DNA from: Massilia niastensis DSM 21313
Lineage (GTDB): Bacteria; Pseudomonadota; Gammaproteobacteria; Burkholderiales; Burkholderiaceae_D
NCBI RefSeq assembly: GCF_000382345.1
Contig: NZ_KB908084.1
Span: forward strand, 85,652-149,651
Reading direction: 5' to 3'
Length of the DNA stretch: 64,000 bases
Under the pieces are notes generated by a model. That model had not been told where the DNA came from. It did not search any database and saw only the letters and a list, made by a program, of their open reading frames with translations. Both the position numbers and the translations under genes were made by a program. Positions 50,225-60,914 of this stretch are shown here, in pieces (positions within the stretch are counted from its first letter, which is position 1; the number at the start of each line of letters is the position of its first letter).

Positions 50225-52399
50225 TCAAAACCGCGTCTCCAGCGTCACCCGCCCCGTGCTGCGCCCCGGGAAGATGCCGGTGCGCCGCTGCGTCCCGTTC
50301 GCATCCGTATAGCGCGCATCGCTCACGAAGTCCTGCTCCAGCAGGTTCGCGACGGCGAGGCGCAGCTGGTACTGCGCGTTGAACTTCCACAGCGCATACA
50401 GATCCAGGTCGCGCCGCACCGTCTGGTAGCCGGACTGGTTGGCATTGATGCGCACCGGCCCGCCATTCTTGAAGGCGAAGCTGGCGCCGGTCGCGAGCTT
50501 GCTGTCGCGCGTCTTGTAGTCGACACCGAGCGTGGCCGAGAGCGGCGTCTGCTGGTCCAGCCGGTTGTCCGGCCCCGGCACCTCCCTGACCTTCGACCAG
50601 TTGCGCGACACGCTGGCGCGCAGGTCGACGCCAGGGGCCTGGTCCATCACCGCGGACAGCGGAAACTTCGCTTCCAGCTCGACGCTGCGCGTCACCGCAT
50701 CGCCGTCGTTGACCGGCGTCTGGATCCAGCGGCCGCCTTCCAGGATCAGGCCCTGGCGCGTGTAGCCGCTGATCCGGCGCATCGACACGCTCGCACTCAG
50801 CAGGGCGTTCTCGGCCCAGTAGTGCTCATAGGAGGCGTCGATCCCGGTCGCCAGCTCGGGCTTCAGGTCCGGATTGCCGCGGAAGTCGGGCTCGGTCTGG
50901 CTGTTGTTGGCGGTCGTGAAGCGGCGCGGGATCAGGCTGCTGGACGACGGCGCCTTGTAGGTGCGCGTCAGCGCCAGGCGCAGCTGGTCGCGGCTGTCGG
51001 GCAGCTTGTACAGGGTCTGGGCCAGCGGGCTCCATACGCTGCTGCGCCGGTTGATGGTCTCGAAGGTATTGCCCTCGCTGGTCGTCTCCAGTCCTTCCCA
51101 GCGCAGGCCGGCGTACATCGACCAGCGCGGCGTCACGTTCCACTCGTCCTGCGCAAACAGGGCGAGGCGGGCAACGCGTGCGTCGTAGCTCTCGTCCGAA
51201 CTGCTGGTGCGCCCGGCCAGCGGGAAGACCTCATCCTCGACGCGCGTATCCTCGCGCCTTGCCAGGCCGCCGTCCCAGCCCATCGACAGCGCGTGGTCGG
51301 TGACGAGCGGGGTCGAATACTTGCCGGTCGTGGACCAGCCCTTTTCCGTCACCGCACTCAGCACGGTCGCGTCGCGTCCCAGCAGGCCGGCGTTGTAGTC
51401 ATGCTCGCGCCAGGTGCTCGTGTTACGGAGCCCGTTCACGCCGAATTTGGCGTCGATCTTGCCGCCGCCGGCGAACTGGTGCGTCCAGCTCACGTCGCTC
51501 TTGCCGAACGTGTTCCTGCCGTCCCGCCGCATGTCGCGGATGGCGTACTGCGACGGTGCGCCAAGCAGCGTGTCGGTGACGGAATGGCCGTGATAATCGT
51601 TGCGGTTGGTGTTCAGGAACGACTGCCAGGTGACCGTGTCGCCGTTGTCGAGGGTCCAGTTCAGCCGCGGCGACAGGCCCAGGACATCGTTCCTGCCGCT
51701 GTCCGCTTGCCGGGTGCGGCGCAGCATGGCGAGGGAGCCATCCGGGGCGATCCGTGATTCCTCGCTGGGCGACGCGAAGTCGAAGTCGAAGCGGGAAGCG
51801 TTGGCGCCGATCGAGTACGACATGCCGTCGCCCCGGTCCGACAGCTGCAGGCTGGCGTTCGGATTGCTGGTGTCCGCGTTCCTTGCGGCGCCGACCTTGA
51901 GCTCGCGCTGGGCCGTCCTGATCGCCTTCTTCAGCACGATGTTGATGGTGCCGGCAATCGACTGCGTGGAAAACTCGGCGCTGGCGGCACGCAGGATCTC
52001 GATCCGTTCGATGAGTTCCGGCGACAGCTGGTCGATCGAGAAGCCGGCCGGCGCCCGCTCGCCGTTGATCAGGATCTGCGTGTAGCCGGCCCCCAGGCCG
52101 CGCATGCGGATCTCGCCGCCGCCGCGTCCCGAGGCGCCGCTGACGGTAATGCCGGGCAGGCGCTTGAACACGTCGGTCACCGAGGTGTCGCCGTAGCGCA
52201 TGATCTCTTCATTGCTCACCACGATCTTGCTGGCGGTGTCGTCGCGGCGCGGATCGTAGGCGTTCGCGCTGGCCTTGATCTCCACGCTCTGGATGGGGTC
52301 GGCCTTTTTCTTGATGGGCGCTTCCCCGGGATCGGAAGCGGTTTGGGCATGCACGGGAAGGGTGCTGAGGAAGAGGGCTGCGAAAGTCAGGCGACGCAT
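50225..52399 (-). CDS. TonB-dependent receptor
   Basis: 724-aa outer-membrane transporter. Signal peptide MRRLTFAALFLSTLPVHAQ; plug about residues 40-160 (VTDVFKRLPGITVSGASGRGGGEIRMRGLGAGYTQILINGERAPAGFSIDQLSPELIERIEILRAASAEFSTQSIAGTINIVLKK); barrel to the end with terminal TLETRF. The plug resembles siderophore/carbohydrate-type receptors; ligand unknown. It lies downstream of the GH94 gene on the same strand with a 173-bp gap, so it may or may not belong to the same regulon; no LacI-type operator is visible before it. Confidence 0.93.
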   Translation of the reverse strand: MRRLTFAALFLSTLPVHAQTASDPGEAPIKKKADPIQSVEIKASANAYDPRRDDTASKIVVSNEEIMRYGDTSVTDVFKRLPGITVSGASGRGGGEIRMRGLGAGYTQILINGERAPAGFSIDQLSPELIERIEILRAASAEFSTQSIAGTINIVLKKAIRTAQRELKVGAARNADTSNPNASLQLSDRGDGMSYSIGANASRFDFDFASPSEESRIAPDGSLAMLRRTRQADSGRNDVLGLSPRLNWTLDNGDTVTWQSFLNTNRNDYHGHSVTDTLLGAPSQYAIRDMRRDGRNTFGKSDVSWTHQFAGGGKIDAKFGVNGLRNTSTWREHDYNAGLLGRDATVLSAVTEKGWSTTGKYSTPLVTDHALSMGWDGGLARREDTRVEDEVFPLAGRTSSSDESYDARVARLALFAQDEWNVTPRWSMYAGLRWEGLETTSEGNTFETINRRSSVWSPLAQTLYKLPDSRDQLRLALTRTYKAPSSSSLIPRRFTTANNSQTEPDFRGNPDLKPELATGIDASYEHYWAENALLSASVSMRRISGYTRQGLILEGGRWIQTPVNDGDAVTRSVELEAKFPLSAVMDQAPGVDLRASVSRNWSKVREVPGPDNRLDQQTPLSATLGVDYKTRDSKLATGASFAFKNGGPVRINANQSGYQTVRRDLDLYALWKFNAQYQLRLAVANLLEQDFVSDARYTDANGTQRRTGIFPGRSTGRVTLETRF

Positions 52400-52572
52400 G
52401 AGAGGCGAACAGGGGGGAAGGGCAAGGGTCCGGTATTTTGCCGCAGATTCAAGAGGAAAAGTTGCTTTGCGTTAAATATCCATCTTGCATGAGTGACCTG
52501 GCCGGGGGCCCGGGCGCACGGTGCGATCGTAGCGTAGGCCACGATCGCGCCATGCACTGCAGAGCCAGCGCC
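52400..52572. other. intergenic spacer between TonB receptor and GH94 gene
   Basis: 173 bp upstream of the receptor gene. I see no strong hairpin terminator after the GH94 gene and no copy of the TGATAGCGCTAACA operator. Confidence 0.3.
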
Positions 52573-54924
52573 TTACGGCACCGTCACCTCGAGCCGGTAG
52601 GTGCGGCCGGCCTCGATGCCGTCGATCCGCGCCGCCGGCAATACCTTGCCGTCGCAAACGACCCTGGCTTCGCCGACCGCGCCGCGCCGGACCTCGACCT
52701 GGAAGCTGGCGCCGCGGAAGCGCCGCACGATCTTCATGCCCGGCCAGCCGGCCGGCAGCTGCGGCGCGACCGTCAATCCGCGCGCATCGCCCTTCAGGCC
52801 GCACAGGCCTTCGATCACGCTGCGGTACACCCAGGAGATGGTGCCCGTGTTGAACAGCTGGCTCGAGCGCCCGGCGGTGCGCGGGTATTCCTTGTACGCG
52901 CCACGGTAGTAGTTCGGGATGAAGACCGGCATCTGGCCGCGCTGCAGGTAGTCTTCCAGGTCCGGTCCCGGGATCATCTTGCGCAGCGCGTCGAAGGCGC
53001 GCTCCTGCTCGCCGATCGTGTACAGGCTGTAGATGTAGAACACGGAAGCGTGGTTGTACACCGCGCCGTTCTCGGCCGAGCCGGGATGCTTCTGCGTCAC
53101 CCGGCCCACGTCCTCGCGCATCCTGCTGTACGGCGGCGCGAACATCTGCACGCCGTAGGGCGTGGCCAGCTGCTCGTCGACCTGCGCCAGCATCAGCGCG
53201 CGCTGCGCGTCGCTGGCGGCGCCGCTGAGGAAGGCCCAGCTCTGCGGATTCAGGTAGATGCGGCCTTCGAGATCGCTGGCGACCCCGAACTTGACGTCGT
53301 CGTCGGTGATCCCGCGCGCGAACCAGGCGCCGTCCCACAGGTGGGTGTTGGCGGCCCCGTTCATGTCGGCGGCGCCGGCGCGGAAGTGCTGCTCGAGCTT
53401 CGCGTCTCCCCGCTCTGCGCACACGTCGGCCCACAGGTTCAGCGCGTAGGCGGCGGCCACCGTCAGCCAGCCCGACACGCCGCGGCCCTTGTAGCCCACC
53501 ATGTTCATCGGATCGCACCAGTCGCCCTGTTCGATGAAGCTCAGGCCGCGGTAGTCGCGTTTCTGCAGCAGCCAGTCCATCGCCATCGAGATGCGCTCGA
53601 AGGCCGTCCTGCTGACGCCGTCGTGGCCGGTTACCGGCTCCTCCAGGATGGCGCCGTCGCCGGTTTCGTCGAGGTAGGCGCGCAGGCAGACCGGCAGCCA
53701 CACGCAGTGGTCGGTATGGGGAATCTGGTTGATGTACTTGAGTTCCGCGCCCTCGAACAGCAGGATCCCGTCCGGCATCGCGCCGCTGGCTTCCTGCTGG
53801 CCGAGCGCGTGCAGGAAGGCGGCGCGCGCCACCTCCGGCTTGACGAAGGCCATCCCCATGTTGTCCTGCAGGTAGTTGCGGGTCTGCGGATCGGTGCTGA
53901 GGCGGTTCACGTCCCCGTGGTAGTACACCTGGCGCGCCAGCCAGTGGTTGACGAAGTTGTCGAATTCCTTGTCCGGCGTCTCGACCGTCACGCAGCCGCT
54001 GCCCTCGGCGATGTAGGCGGCGTAGTCGCGCGCGGCGGCGGCGAAGCCTTCCGCGCTCAGGTAGCGCGCGCGCATCGCGGCGATCTCGGCGTCGTCGTAC
54101 GCGGGCCCGAACAGGAAGCGCTGGCAGCTGGCCGCCTGCGGCTCCAGGGCCAGGCGGTACTGCATCACCGCGACCGGGGTTTCATAGCGCGCGTCGCCGC
54201 AGGCCAGGCGCCCGGCGCGCAGCGCGGACGGCGCGTGCAGGCCGCCTTCGCCCTCGAACGCGGCCTGGTTCACTTCCCATGCATCCGGCGCGTTCTCGCA
54301 CAGCAGGTAGGTGCGGTCCTTGAACAGGCGGTTCTTGAACCAGTCCTGCAGCTTCTGGTAGGGCGTCACGCCGGAGGCGACGATCCCGCCCAGGTCGTGG
54401 CGGTATTCGCCGGACTGGTTCATCCACGACATGTAGCCGACCGTGAAGTAGGGGTAGACGCTGACGCGGCGCGCGCGGTCAGAGAGATTGGTCACCTTCA
54501 CGGTCCACAGCTCGGCCACGTCCTCGGTCGGCAGGCCCAGGGTGAGCTCGACGCGGATGCCGAGTTTTTCCACGGTCCAGCGCAGGTCGCTGTGGCCGAC
54601 CGAGAACACGAAACCGTCGACGCCGCCGCGCACCGGCTCGTAGGGCGCCGAGAACACCTCGCCGGTCTCTTCGTCCTTGACGTAGACGAAGCGGCCCGGA
54701 TGGTGGGCGTAATAGGCCTGCTCCGGCTGCATGAAGGTCTTCGCCTCCAGGTTCGGGGCATGCGAGTACTTGGCCGGCTCGGGCTGCATGTATTGCGCGG
54801 TGGCGTAGCCGCGGCAGGTCACCTGGATCATCATCCTGCGGTTCCACAGGAAGCCGCCGGCTTGCGGCATGGCGGTCGGGCAGGTCAGTTCGTAGCGGTC
54901 GCCGTCGGCGGTGGGGTAGAGCAT
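52573..54924 (-). CDS. GH94 phosphorylase, probably cellobionic acid phosphorylase
   Basis: 783-aa cytoplasmic inverting phosphorylase of glycoside hydrolase family 94. The N-terminal beta-sandwich ([25 protein letters not shown]) precedes an alpha/alpha barrel with [21 protein letters not shown], where Asp471 of DW-x-D is the expected general acid; [10 protein letters not shown] and [16 protein letters not shown] are further family blocks. GH94 includes cellobiose, chitobiose and cellobionic acid phosphorylases. The length near 785 aa, the shared operator with gluconokinase and the sugar symporter favour cellobionate, giving glucose-1-phosphate and gluconate. ATG 54924 has GGAG 8 bp upstream. 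Confidence 0.8.
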   Translation of the reverse strand: MLYPTADGDRYELTCPTAMPQAGGFLWNRRMMIQVTCRGYATAQYMQPEPAKYSHAPNLEAKTFMQPEQAYYAHHPGRFVYVKDEETGEVFSAPYEPVRGGVDGFVFSVGHSDLRWTVEKLGIRVELTLGLPTEDVAELWTVKVTNLSDRARRVSVYPYFTVGYMSWMNQSGEYRHDLGGIVASGVTPYQKLQDWFKNRLFKDRTYLLCENAPDAWEVNQAAFEGEGGLHAPSALRAGRLACGDARYETPVAVMQYRLALEPQAASCQRFLFGPAYDDAEIAAMRARYLSAEGFAAAARDYAAYIAEGSGCVTVETPDKEFDNFVNHWLARQVYYHGDVNRLSTDPQTRNYLQDNMGMAFVKPEVARAAFLHALGQQEASGAMPDGILLFEGAELKYINQIPHTDHCVWLPVCLRAYLDETGDGAILEEPVTGHDGVSRTAFERISMAMDWLLQKRDYRGLSFIEQGDWCDPMNMVGYKGRGVSGWLTVAAAYALNLWADVCAERGDAKLEQHFRAGAADMNGAANTHLWDGAWFARGITDDDVKFGVASDLEGRIYLNPQSWAFLSGAASDAQRALMLAQVDEQLATPYGVQMFAPPYSRMREDVGRVTQKHPGSAENGAVYNHASVFYIYSLYTIGEQERAFDALRKMIPGPDLEDYLQRGQMPVFIPNYYRGAYKEYPRTAGRSSQLFNTGTISWVYRSVIEGLCGLKGDARGLTVAPQLPAGWPGMKIVRRFRGASFQVEVRRGAVGEARVVCDGKVLPAARIDGIEAGRTYRLEVTVP

Positions 54925-54957
54925 GAACACTTCTCCGAAATAGTCAGACTTCAGGCT

Positions 54958-56385
54958 TCAGGCGGACGCCTTGCGCGCCGCCAGGTCGGCCTCGATGCGG
55001 GACAGCTGTTTGCCGTCGAGGTTATAGAAACACATCACCAGCACGGCCAGCAGCGCGAACGCGGCCGGCACGAAGGACATCAGCCACACGATGCCGGCCT
55101 GCGAGCCGGTGCTTTGCGCGGCGTTCGGCACATAGCCGAGCGAGGTGAACACCGAGCCGATCACGGCCACCGCGACCGCGGTGCCGAGCTTCTGCGAGAA
55201 GGTCGCGGCGGCGAAGGTCATGGCGGTGGCGCGCCGTCCGGTGCGCCATTCGTTGTAGTCGGCGGTGTCGGCGTACATCGAGAACGCCAGCGGCGACTTG
55301 GGGCCGAGCACCAGGCCCATGCCCGCCTGCAGCACGAACATCAGGTCGATCCGTTCGACCGGGATGAAGTAGAAGGCGCTCGACAGCACGGCGGTCGCGC
55401 TCATCAGGACGATCATCAGGGTCTTCTTGTCGACGAAGCGCGTCAGGATCGGGGTGCAGGCGGCGCCGATCGCGGCCGCCACCATGTAGGTCGGCACGAA
55501 GCTGGCCATCAGTTCCGGGCGGCCGACCACGTACTTGAAGTAGTAGGCGGCGGTCGCGGTGCGCAGGGTGATCGTCACCATGATCACCAGGGCCAGCACG
55601 AACAGCACCATCCACGGCCGGTTCGCCATCAGGTCGCGGATGTCGCGCCCCACGTCCGAGCGCTGGCCCGGCATCGGGGCGACCCGCTCGCGCGTGTTCA
55701 GGAAGGTCACCACGAACATCAGCGAGGCGGCCGCGCCCCAGGCCAGCATGGTCAGCTGCCAGCCGCGCCCGTCGTCGCCGGCGCCGAGCCAGCTCACCAT
55801 GGCGGGCGTGGCGGCGGTCACCAGGGTGCTGCCGGCGAAGGCGAAGATGAAGCGCAGCCCGTTGATGGTCGAGCGTTCCTGCGGATCGGCCGACATCACG
55901 CCGGACAGCGCGTTGTAGGGGATGTTCACGCAGGTGTAGCAGACCATCATCAGGAGATAGGTGCCGTAGGCCCAGGCCAGCTTGGCGTCGCCCTCCAGGT
56001 CGGGCGTGGTGTAGGTCAGCACGGCGGCGCCGGCCAGCGGGACCGCCATCCAGACCAGGTAGGGACGGAACTTGCCGAAGCGGGTCGAGGTGCGGTCGGC
56101 GGCCGCGCCGATCATGGGATCGGTGAAGGCGTTGATGAGTTTGATGACCGTCATCAGGGTCGCCGCGGCGGCGGCCGAGATGCCGAAGGTGTCGGTGTAG
56201 AAGATCAGCAGGAAGGTGGCAACATTGGTCCAGTAGAAATTGAACCCCATGTCGGCCAGGCCGTAGCTGAGCTTTTCACGCCAGCCGAGGCGGTTCGTGC
56301 CGGCGGCGCTTGCCACGTGAGGCCTTGCCACGCTGGGGCCATGGGTGTCCGGCGCCGCCGGTTCTGCACCGCTGCGATTGGGCAT
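54958..56385 (-). CDS. GPH-type sugar:cation symporter (MFS)
   Basis: 475-aa transporter with 12 hydrophobic helices. The N-terminal KLSYGLADMGFNFYWTNVATFLLIFYTDTFGISAAAAATLMTVIKLINAFTDPMIGAAADRT is diagnostic of the glycoside-pentoside-hexuronide:cation symporter family. NEWRTGRRATAMTFAAATFSQKLGTA is another conserved loop. The likely substrate is the disaccharide used by the GH94 enzyme, 33 bp downstream in the same operon. A LacI-type operator lies about 70 bp upstream, and GGAGA precedes the ATG. Confidence 0.9.
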   Translation of the reverse strand: MPNRSGAEPAAPDTHGPSVARPHVASAAGTNRLGWREKLSYGLADMGFNFYWTNVATFLLIFYTDTFGISAAAAATLMTVIKLINAFTDPMIGAAADRTSTRFGKFRPYLVWMAVPLAGAAVLTYTTPDLEGDAKLAWAYGTYLLMMVCYTCVNIPYNALSGVMSADPQERSTINGLRFIFAFAGSTLVTAATPAMVSWLGAGDDGRGWQLTMLAWGAAASLMFVVTFLNTRERVAPMPGQRSDVGRDIRDLMANRPWMVLFVLALVIMVTITLRTATAAYYFKYVVGRPELMASFVPTYMVAAAIGAACTPILTRFVDKKTLMIVLMSATAVLSSAFYFIPVERIDLMFVLQAGMGLVLGPKSPLAFSMYADTADYNEWRTGRRATAMTFAAATFSQKLGTAVAVAVIGSVFTSLGYVPNAAQSTGSQAGIVWLMSFVPAAFALLAVLVMCFYNLDGKQLSRIEADLAARKASA

Positions 56386-56454
56386 GTCTGTCTCCGTTTG
56401 TCATGATGGGGCGACCCTGAAGGCCGCCGATGCCGCGCACTGATTGTGATGATT

Positions 56455-56468
56455 TGATAGCGCTAACA
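56455..56468. promoter_or_regulatory. LacI-type operator before the symporter-GH94 operon
   Basis: TGATAGCGCTAACA, 70 bp upstream of the symporter ATG, is the exact reverse complement of the gntK operator at 47366-47379. Confidence 0.82.
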
Positions 56469-56616
56469 TGTCGTGTAAGTATGCCGCCGGACTGATGGCC
56501 TGTCAAACAAGAAAATGTAAGGGAGGAAGAACGGTGCGCGGCGGGGACCGCGAGCGCCCGCACGGATGGCGGGCGCGGAAGGATTCGCCGGGGCTGGTCC
56601 AGCCCCGGCGCGACGA

Positions 56617-58356
56617 TCAGAACTCTTCCCAGTCGCTTTCGGTGGTCGGGGTGGCTGCCGGCCTGGTGCGGGTGCGGCTGCTTGCGGCGGCCGGCGCCCT
56701 GGCGGCCGGGCGCGTCGCAGGCGCGGCCGTCAGCGCCGGGGTGCGTGCGGCGGGGCGGGCGGCCGGACGGGCGGCCGCTGCGATCGCCTGCGGCGCCGCA
56801 TGGCGGTCGTCGAGCTTGAACACGTCGACCACCTGGGCCAGGCGCGCGGCCTGGTCCTGCAGCGCGGCGGTGGCCGCGGTCGCTTCCTCGACCAGGGCGG
56901 CGTTCTGCTGGGTGGCGCCATCCATCTGGACCATGGCCTGGTTGACCTGGTCGATTCCCTGGATCTGTTCCTGGCTGGCCGAGGTGATCTCGGCCATGAT
57001 GTCGGTCACGCGCTGGATCGAGGTGACCACTTCCTGCATCGTCACGCCGGTATGGTCGACCAGCCTGGCGCCGGCGTCGACCTTCTCGACCGAGTCGCCG
57101 ATCAGCTGCTTGATCTCCTTGGCGGCGGCGGCGGAGCGCTGCGCCAGGGTGCGCACTTCGGAGGCGACGACCGCGAAGCCGCGGCCCTGTTCGCCGGCGC
57201 GCGCCGCTTCGACGGCCGCGTTCAGCGCCAGGATATTGGTCTGGAAGGCGATGCCGTCGATGACGCCGATGATGTCGACGATCTTGCGCGAGGATTCGTT
57301 GATCGAGCCCATGGTGGCGATCACCTGCTCGACCGCGGTGCCGGCCTGCGCGGCCACGCTGGAGGCGGTGATGGCCAGCTGGTTGGCCTGGCGCGCATTG
57401 TCGGCGTTCTGGCGCACGGTGCCGGTCAGTTCTTCCATCGAGGCGGCCGTTTCTTCGAGCGAGGCGGCCTGCTGCTCGGTGCGGCTGGACAGGTCGAAGC
57501 TGCCGGCGGCGAGTTCGCTGGAGGCGCCGCTCATGGTCTGGGTGCCGGTGCGCACTTCGCTGACGATCTGCGCCAGGCTGTCGTTCATGTGGCGCAGCGC
57601 GCGCAGCAGGGCGCCGGTTTCATCCTTGGCCGAGCTTTCGATGCGGCTGGTCAGGTCGCCGCTGGCGACGGTCTCGGCGGCGCGCACGGCGTCGCGCAGC
57701 GGATGGGTGATCGAGCGGGTGAGCAGCCACGAGAACACGGCGCCCAGCAGCACGGCGGCCGCCGCCAGCGAGGCGATCAGCATGTTGCTGCGTTCGGCGG
57801 TGGCCTGGATCGTCGCGGCCGAGTCGTCGATGCGCTTGCGCTGCAGGTCGAGCAGCTCGCGCACCTTGAGCTGGTAGGCCCTGGCGGTCGGGGTATAGGT
57901 CTGTACCAGGATCTGCTCGGCCAGCTCCACGTTGCCTTCGGCGCGGGCCTTGATCGCGGTGTCGCGCGCGTTGCTGTAGGCCTTGCGCAGTTCCTGGCTG
58001 GCCTTGAAGATGGCATGTTCGTCTTCGCCTTCGAGCAGCGGCTCGATCTTCTTGACCATCTCGGTCGACAGCGCGGAAGTGGTGGCGGCGTCTTCCTTGA
58101 AGAATGCGCCCAGCGACGGGTCGCTGCTCTTCACGATGGCCGCGGTGCGGCGCACGGCGGCGAAGATCTGGGTGTACCACTCGGCGATGTAGCGCTCCTT
58201 GGCGAGCGGCTGGGCCAGGATGTCCCTGGTTTCCTGGGCCACGTCATTGAGGCGCCAGGCGCCGGCGCCGGCGATGAGAACGGTCATCAGGAGGGTCAGC
58301 GCGAAGCCGGCGGTCAGCCGCGTCCCGATGTTAAGTTTATTAAAAGTGACCATCAT
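56617..58356 (-). CDS. methyl-accepting chemotaxis protein with C-terminal tether pentapeptide
   Basis: 579-aa chemoreceptor. TM1 ([21 protein letters not shown]) and TM2 (about residues 190-212) bracket a four-helix-bundle-type periplasmic sensor. HAMP follows ([27 protein letters not shown]), then the signalling hairpin tip [45 protein letters not shown] long Ala/Pro/Arg linker (about 510-570) ends in DWEEF, similar to the NWETF tether that recruits CheR/CheB. The ligand is unknown. Start 58356 gives MM; ATG 58353 is equally possible; no clear ribosome site. Confidence 0.94.
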   Translation of the reverse strand: MMVTFNKLNIGTRLTAGFALTLLMTVLIAGAGAWRLNDVAQETRDILAQPLAKERYIAEWYTQIFAAVRRTAAIVKSSDPSLGAFFKEDAATTSALSTEMVKKIEPLLEGEDEHAIFKASQELRKAYSNARDTAIKARAEGNVELAEQILVQTYTPTARAYQLKVRELLDLQRKRIDDSAATIQATAERSNMLIASLAAAAVLLGAVFSWLLTRSITHPLRDAVRAAETVASGDLTSRIESSAKDETGALLRALRHMNDSLAQIVSEVRTGTQTMSGASSELAAGSFDLSSRTEQQAASLEETAASMEELTGTVRQNADNARQANQLAITASSVAAQAGTAVEQVIATMGSINESSRKIVDIIGVIDGIAFQTNILALNAAVEAARAGEQGRGFAVVASEVRTLAQRSAAAAKEIKQLIGDSVEKVDAGARLVDHTGVTMQEVVTSIQRVTDIMAEITSASQEQIQGIDQVNQAMVQMDGATQQNAALVEEATAATAALQDQAARLAQVVDVFKLDDRHAAPQAIAAAARPAARPAARTPALTAAPATRPAARAPAAASSRTRTRPAATPTTESDWEEF

Positions 58357-58553
58357 TCATAGGAGGAGAGAGAATCGTCCTCGGATGATAATCCATTTCC
58401 ATAGGGCAAAAAATGCTTTTCGGAACGATACCAACCTTCTTGTAGCCAGGAAAATAATTTTTGTTATAACTACGAAAAGTCTTTCGGGCGAATCGGCCGT
58501 ATTTGCGTGTCATGGCATGTTATGACGTCGCGTTTATGCGACACGGGTCCGGT
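58357..58553. other. upstream region of the chemoreceptor gene
   Basis: 197 bp of AT-richer DNA between the chemoreceptor start and the end of the M48 gene. No confident promoter, operator or terminator is visible. Confidence 0.3.
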
Positions 58554-59594
58554 TCACTCGGCCTTTGCAGCCTCGCGCAGGCGCGCGGCGCGCTCGGCGC
58601 CGGCGGGGTGGGTGGAAATATAGTCCGAGGCGCGCCCGGCCCAGCCGGCATGGGCTTCCTCGCCCGCGTCCAGGTCCTCGAACAGATCGGCCAGGTGTCC
58701 CGGCGACATCCCGTGTTCGCGCAGCCGGGCGATCGCATAGCCGTCGGCTTCGAGTTCCATGTCGCGCGAGTAATGCATGTTCAGCAGCAGGGCGGGCGCA
58801 CCCGCGGCGACCGCGCTGAAGTCGCCGAACAGGAAGGCCGACAGCGCCGCCGTCAGCGATGTCCGCGTCAGTGAGTGCACACTGTGGCGCATGCGCACGT
58901 GGCCGATTTCATGCGCCAGCACGCCGGACAGCTGGGCAGTGGCGGCCTCGTCGAAACCCTCCCTGCGGTCGATGATGGCGCGCACCAGTTCGTCGGTGAC
59001 GACCACGGTGCCGTCGGGAAGGGCGAGCGCGTTCGGACCCAGCCGGGGTGCGCTGCGCACCAGCAGGCGCAGCGGCAGGTCGCTGTCGGAGGACGACACG
59101 CGCCGCATGATGGCCTGGATGTCGGCCACCCGCTCGTCGCTGAAGCGCGAGGGCAGCAGCAGGCGCTGCTTTTCGAGCGCCGCCAGGGTGCCGGCCCCGA
59201 GCGACTGGTCGACCTGGCGCGGCAGCGCGTCGGCGATCAGGCCGGTTGCCGCCGGGATGCCCACGAAGTAGCTGGCGGCGAGGAACAGTACCAGGAGCGC
59301 CAGGCAGGTGAGCGAGGCGAAGGTGCGCTCCTGCCAGCGCACCACGCGCGGCTTGCGATAGCCGAGGGCGGCGGCCAGCGGGGCGAAGCCGGCCGGATCC
59401 GGCACTTCGCAGCGCGCGCCGTCGTCGAAGTGGAGCACGGCGGGCGCATGGGCGAAGGGCTCCGCCAGGGTCGCCGCCGCGAACGGATAGGCCTTCTCGA
59501 CCGCGCCGCGCAGCAGCAGCTGGCCGTCGGCCAGCTGCAGGTCGACCGCGTGCAGCCGCGCGCTGCGTCCGTCGAAGTAGTGTGCGCTTGCCAC
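58554..59594 (-). CDS. M48-family membrane metallopeptidase
   Basis: 346-aa zinc peptidase. The N-terminal 85 residues form a soluble domain unlike HtpX; one membrane helix follows (FASLTCLALLVLFLAASYFVGIPAATGLI). The catalytic motif is HEIGH (LSGVLAHEIGHVRMRHSVH) and the third ligand is in SRDMELEADGYAIARL. THPAGAERAARL near the C-terminus is typical of M48 (BepA/LoiP-like). It starts 7 bp after the YjgN-like gene, so the two form an operon. A role in envelope quality control is inferred. Confidence 0.92.
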   Translation of the reverse strand: MASAHYFDGRSARLHAVDLQLADGQLLLRGAVEKAYPFAAATLAEPFAHAPAVLHFDDGARCEVPDPAGFAPLAAALGYRKPRVVRWQERTFASLTCLALLVLFLAASYFVGIPAATGLIADALPRQVDQSLGAGTLAALEKQRLLLPSRFSDERVADIQAIMRRVSSSDSDLPLRLLVRSAPRLGPNALALPDGTVVVTDELVRAIIDRREGFDEAATAQLSGVLAHEIGHVRMRHSVHSLTRTSLTAALSAFLFGDFSAVAAGAPALLLNMHYSRDMELEADGYAIARLREHGMSPGHLADLFEDLDAGEEAHAGWAGRASDYISTHPAGAERAARLREAAKAE

Positions 59595-59601
59595 CGGCGC
59601 C

Positions 59602-60744
59602 TCACCAGGATAGGTCGATGCCGAGGGCGTCGGCCGCGCCGTCGCCCGCCGCGTTGCGGCGGCCCTGGGTCATGCGCGCCGCCGTCGCCTCGACGCCGCC
59701 GTCGAACTCGACAAACGTGTGCGCGATCCGGTAGCGGTAGGCCCGCACCACCGCGAAGGGGCGGTACAGGCCGAGCGTGAGCACGGTCAGCAGCGCATTC
59801 CCCGCCTGCAGCCGGACGAAGTCGCGCGCCGACAGGCTCGAGCGGATGCGCACCCCGGGAAAGCGCGTGTTCGACCAGACCAGGTTGGCGACGCGCACCT
59901 GCATGAAGGGGCCGGCCACCAGGTACATGGCGTAGGCAGTCAGCGCGAGCAGCACGGTCGGCAAATAGGTGCTGGCGGCGCCCTCGCTGCCGTGCGCGAG
60001 CCAGGTGAGCGTCCCGATCAGGACGCTCAGGAACACGAAGCCGGCCATGCCGACCAGTCCCGCGCCCAGGTAGAGCCGGTAGAAGCGCCGGACCGGGACG
60101 GCGTAGGCCGACCTGCGGTCGCCGAACAGGAGGTGGCGGTGCTGGTAGGCCTTCATCCAGGCGTGCAGCGCCGGCCAGGCCAGGTAGGGCAGCACGGCCA
60201 GCGCGGCTACCTCGGGCTGGTCGGGAAACAGGGCGACCAGCAGACCGGGCAGCAGGAAGACGGCGACCGGGCCCAGGTAGCCGAGGTAGGCTTGCGGCAC
60301 CGAGCCGTCGAAGCCCAGGTTCAGGCCGCGGTACTGGGTGTTGGCCAGCCGGAAGCGCAGTGCGCCGCGCAGCAGGAAGGGCAGGGCCAGCAGGATGAAG
60401 GACAGCACGCCGATGCCGATGGCGAGCGAGAAGCCGAATGCGTAATGGTAGGCGCCCAGCAGCGCCAGCGCCAGGATGCGGCCGCGCAGGATGGCCTTCG
60501 GGTCGCCGCGGAAATCGAAGCAGGCGCCGGCCAGTTGCGTGTTGCGGTCGAAATACTGGAGCCGGCGCACCTTGGCCCAGGCGGAATAGATGCCGCAGGT
60601 GGCCAGGGTCAGCAGCAGGTTGACGACCCAGATGCGGAAATACTCGCGGCCGCTGCCGGTGAAGGTGGCGGTGCGCGCCGGCGCGGTGGCGGCCGCAAGC
60701 GGCTCAGTCAGGTCGGTCTCGGGCGCAACGGGCATGGTCTGCAT
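59602..60744 (-). CDS. YjgN family (DUF898) membrane protein
   Basis: 380-aa inner-membrane protein of unknown function. Repeated motifs TFTGSGREYFRIWVVNLLLTLATCGIYSAWAKVRRLQYFDRNTQL near the N-terminus and RLQAGNALLTVLTLGLYRPFAVVRAYRYRIAHTFVEFDGG near the C-terminus are the two DUF898 halves, with about seven to eight membrane helices between them. Family knowledge: YjgN-type genes are often followed by an M48 peptidase gene, as here. Confidence 0.92.
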   Translation of the reverse strand: MQTMPVAPETDLTEPLAAATAPARTATFTGSGREYFRIWVVNLLLTLATCGIYSAWAKVRRLQYFDRNTQLAGACFDFRGDPKAILRGRILALALLGAYHYAFGFSLAIGIGVLSFILLALPFLLRGALRFRLANTQYRGLNLGFDGSVPQAYLGYLGPVAVFLLPGLLVALFPDQPEVAALAVLPYLAWPALHAWMKAYQHRHLLFGDRRSAYAVPVRRFYRLYLGAGLVGMAGFVFLSVLIGTLTWLAHGSEGAASTYLPTVLLALTAYAMYLVAGPFMQVRVANLVWSNTRFPGVRIRSSLSARDFVRLQAGNALLTVLTLGLYRPFAVVRAYRYRIAHTFVEFDGGVEATAARMTQGRRNAAGDGAADALGIDLSW

Positions 60745-60914
60745 GTCTGGCCTGTCTATACTGGACTGGAAGTATGAAGAGGGACGACGCCGGCCGTTTC
60801 ATCATACATGAATGGTGCTTGCGCAGCGTCCTGCTCGGCCGTGCTTTTTTGCTGACAGGTAAGGCTGTTTGCAATCGAAGTTGGCTTGTTTAACAGAAGT
60901 ATTTGCGCGTTTAA

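Noticed and set aside
52438..56406. 1322-aa plus-strand ORF opposite the GH94 and symporter genes
   Set aside because: It has no family motifs and is rich in His/Arg/Gly/Val from reverse-complemented GC-rich codons; the minus-strand genes have complete family signatures.
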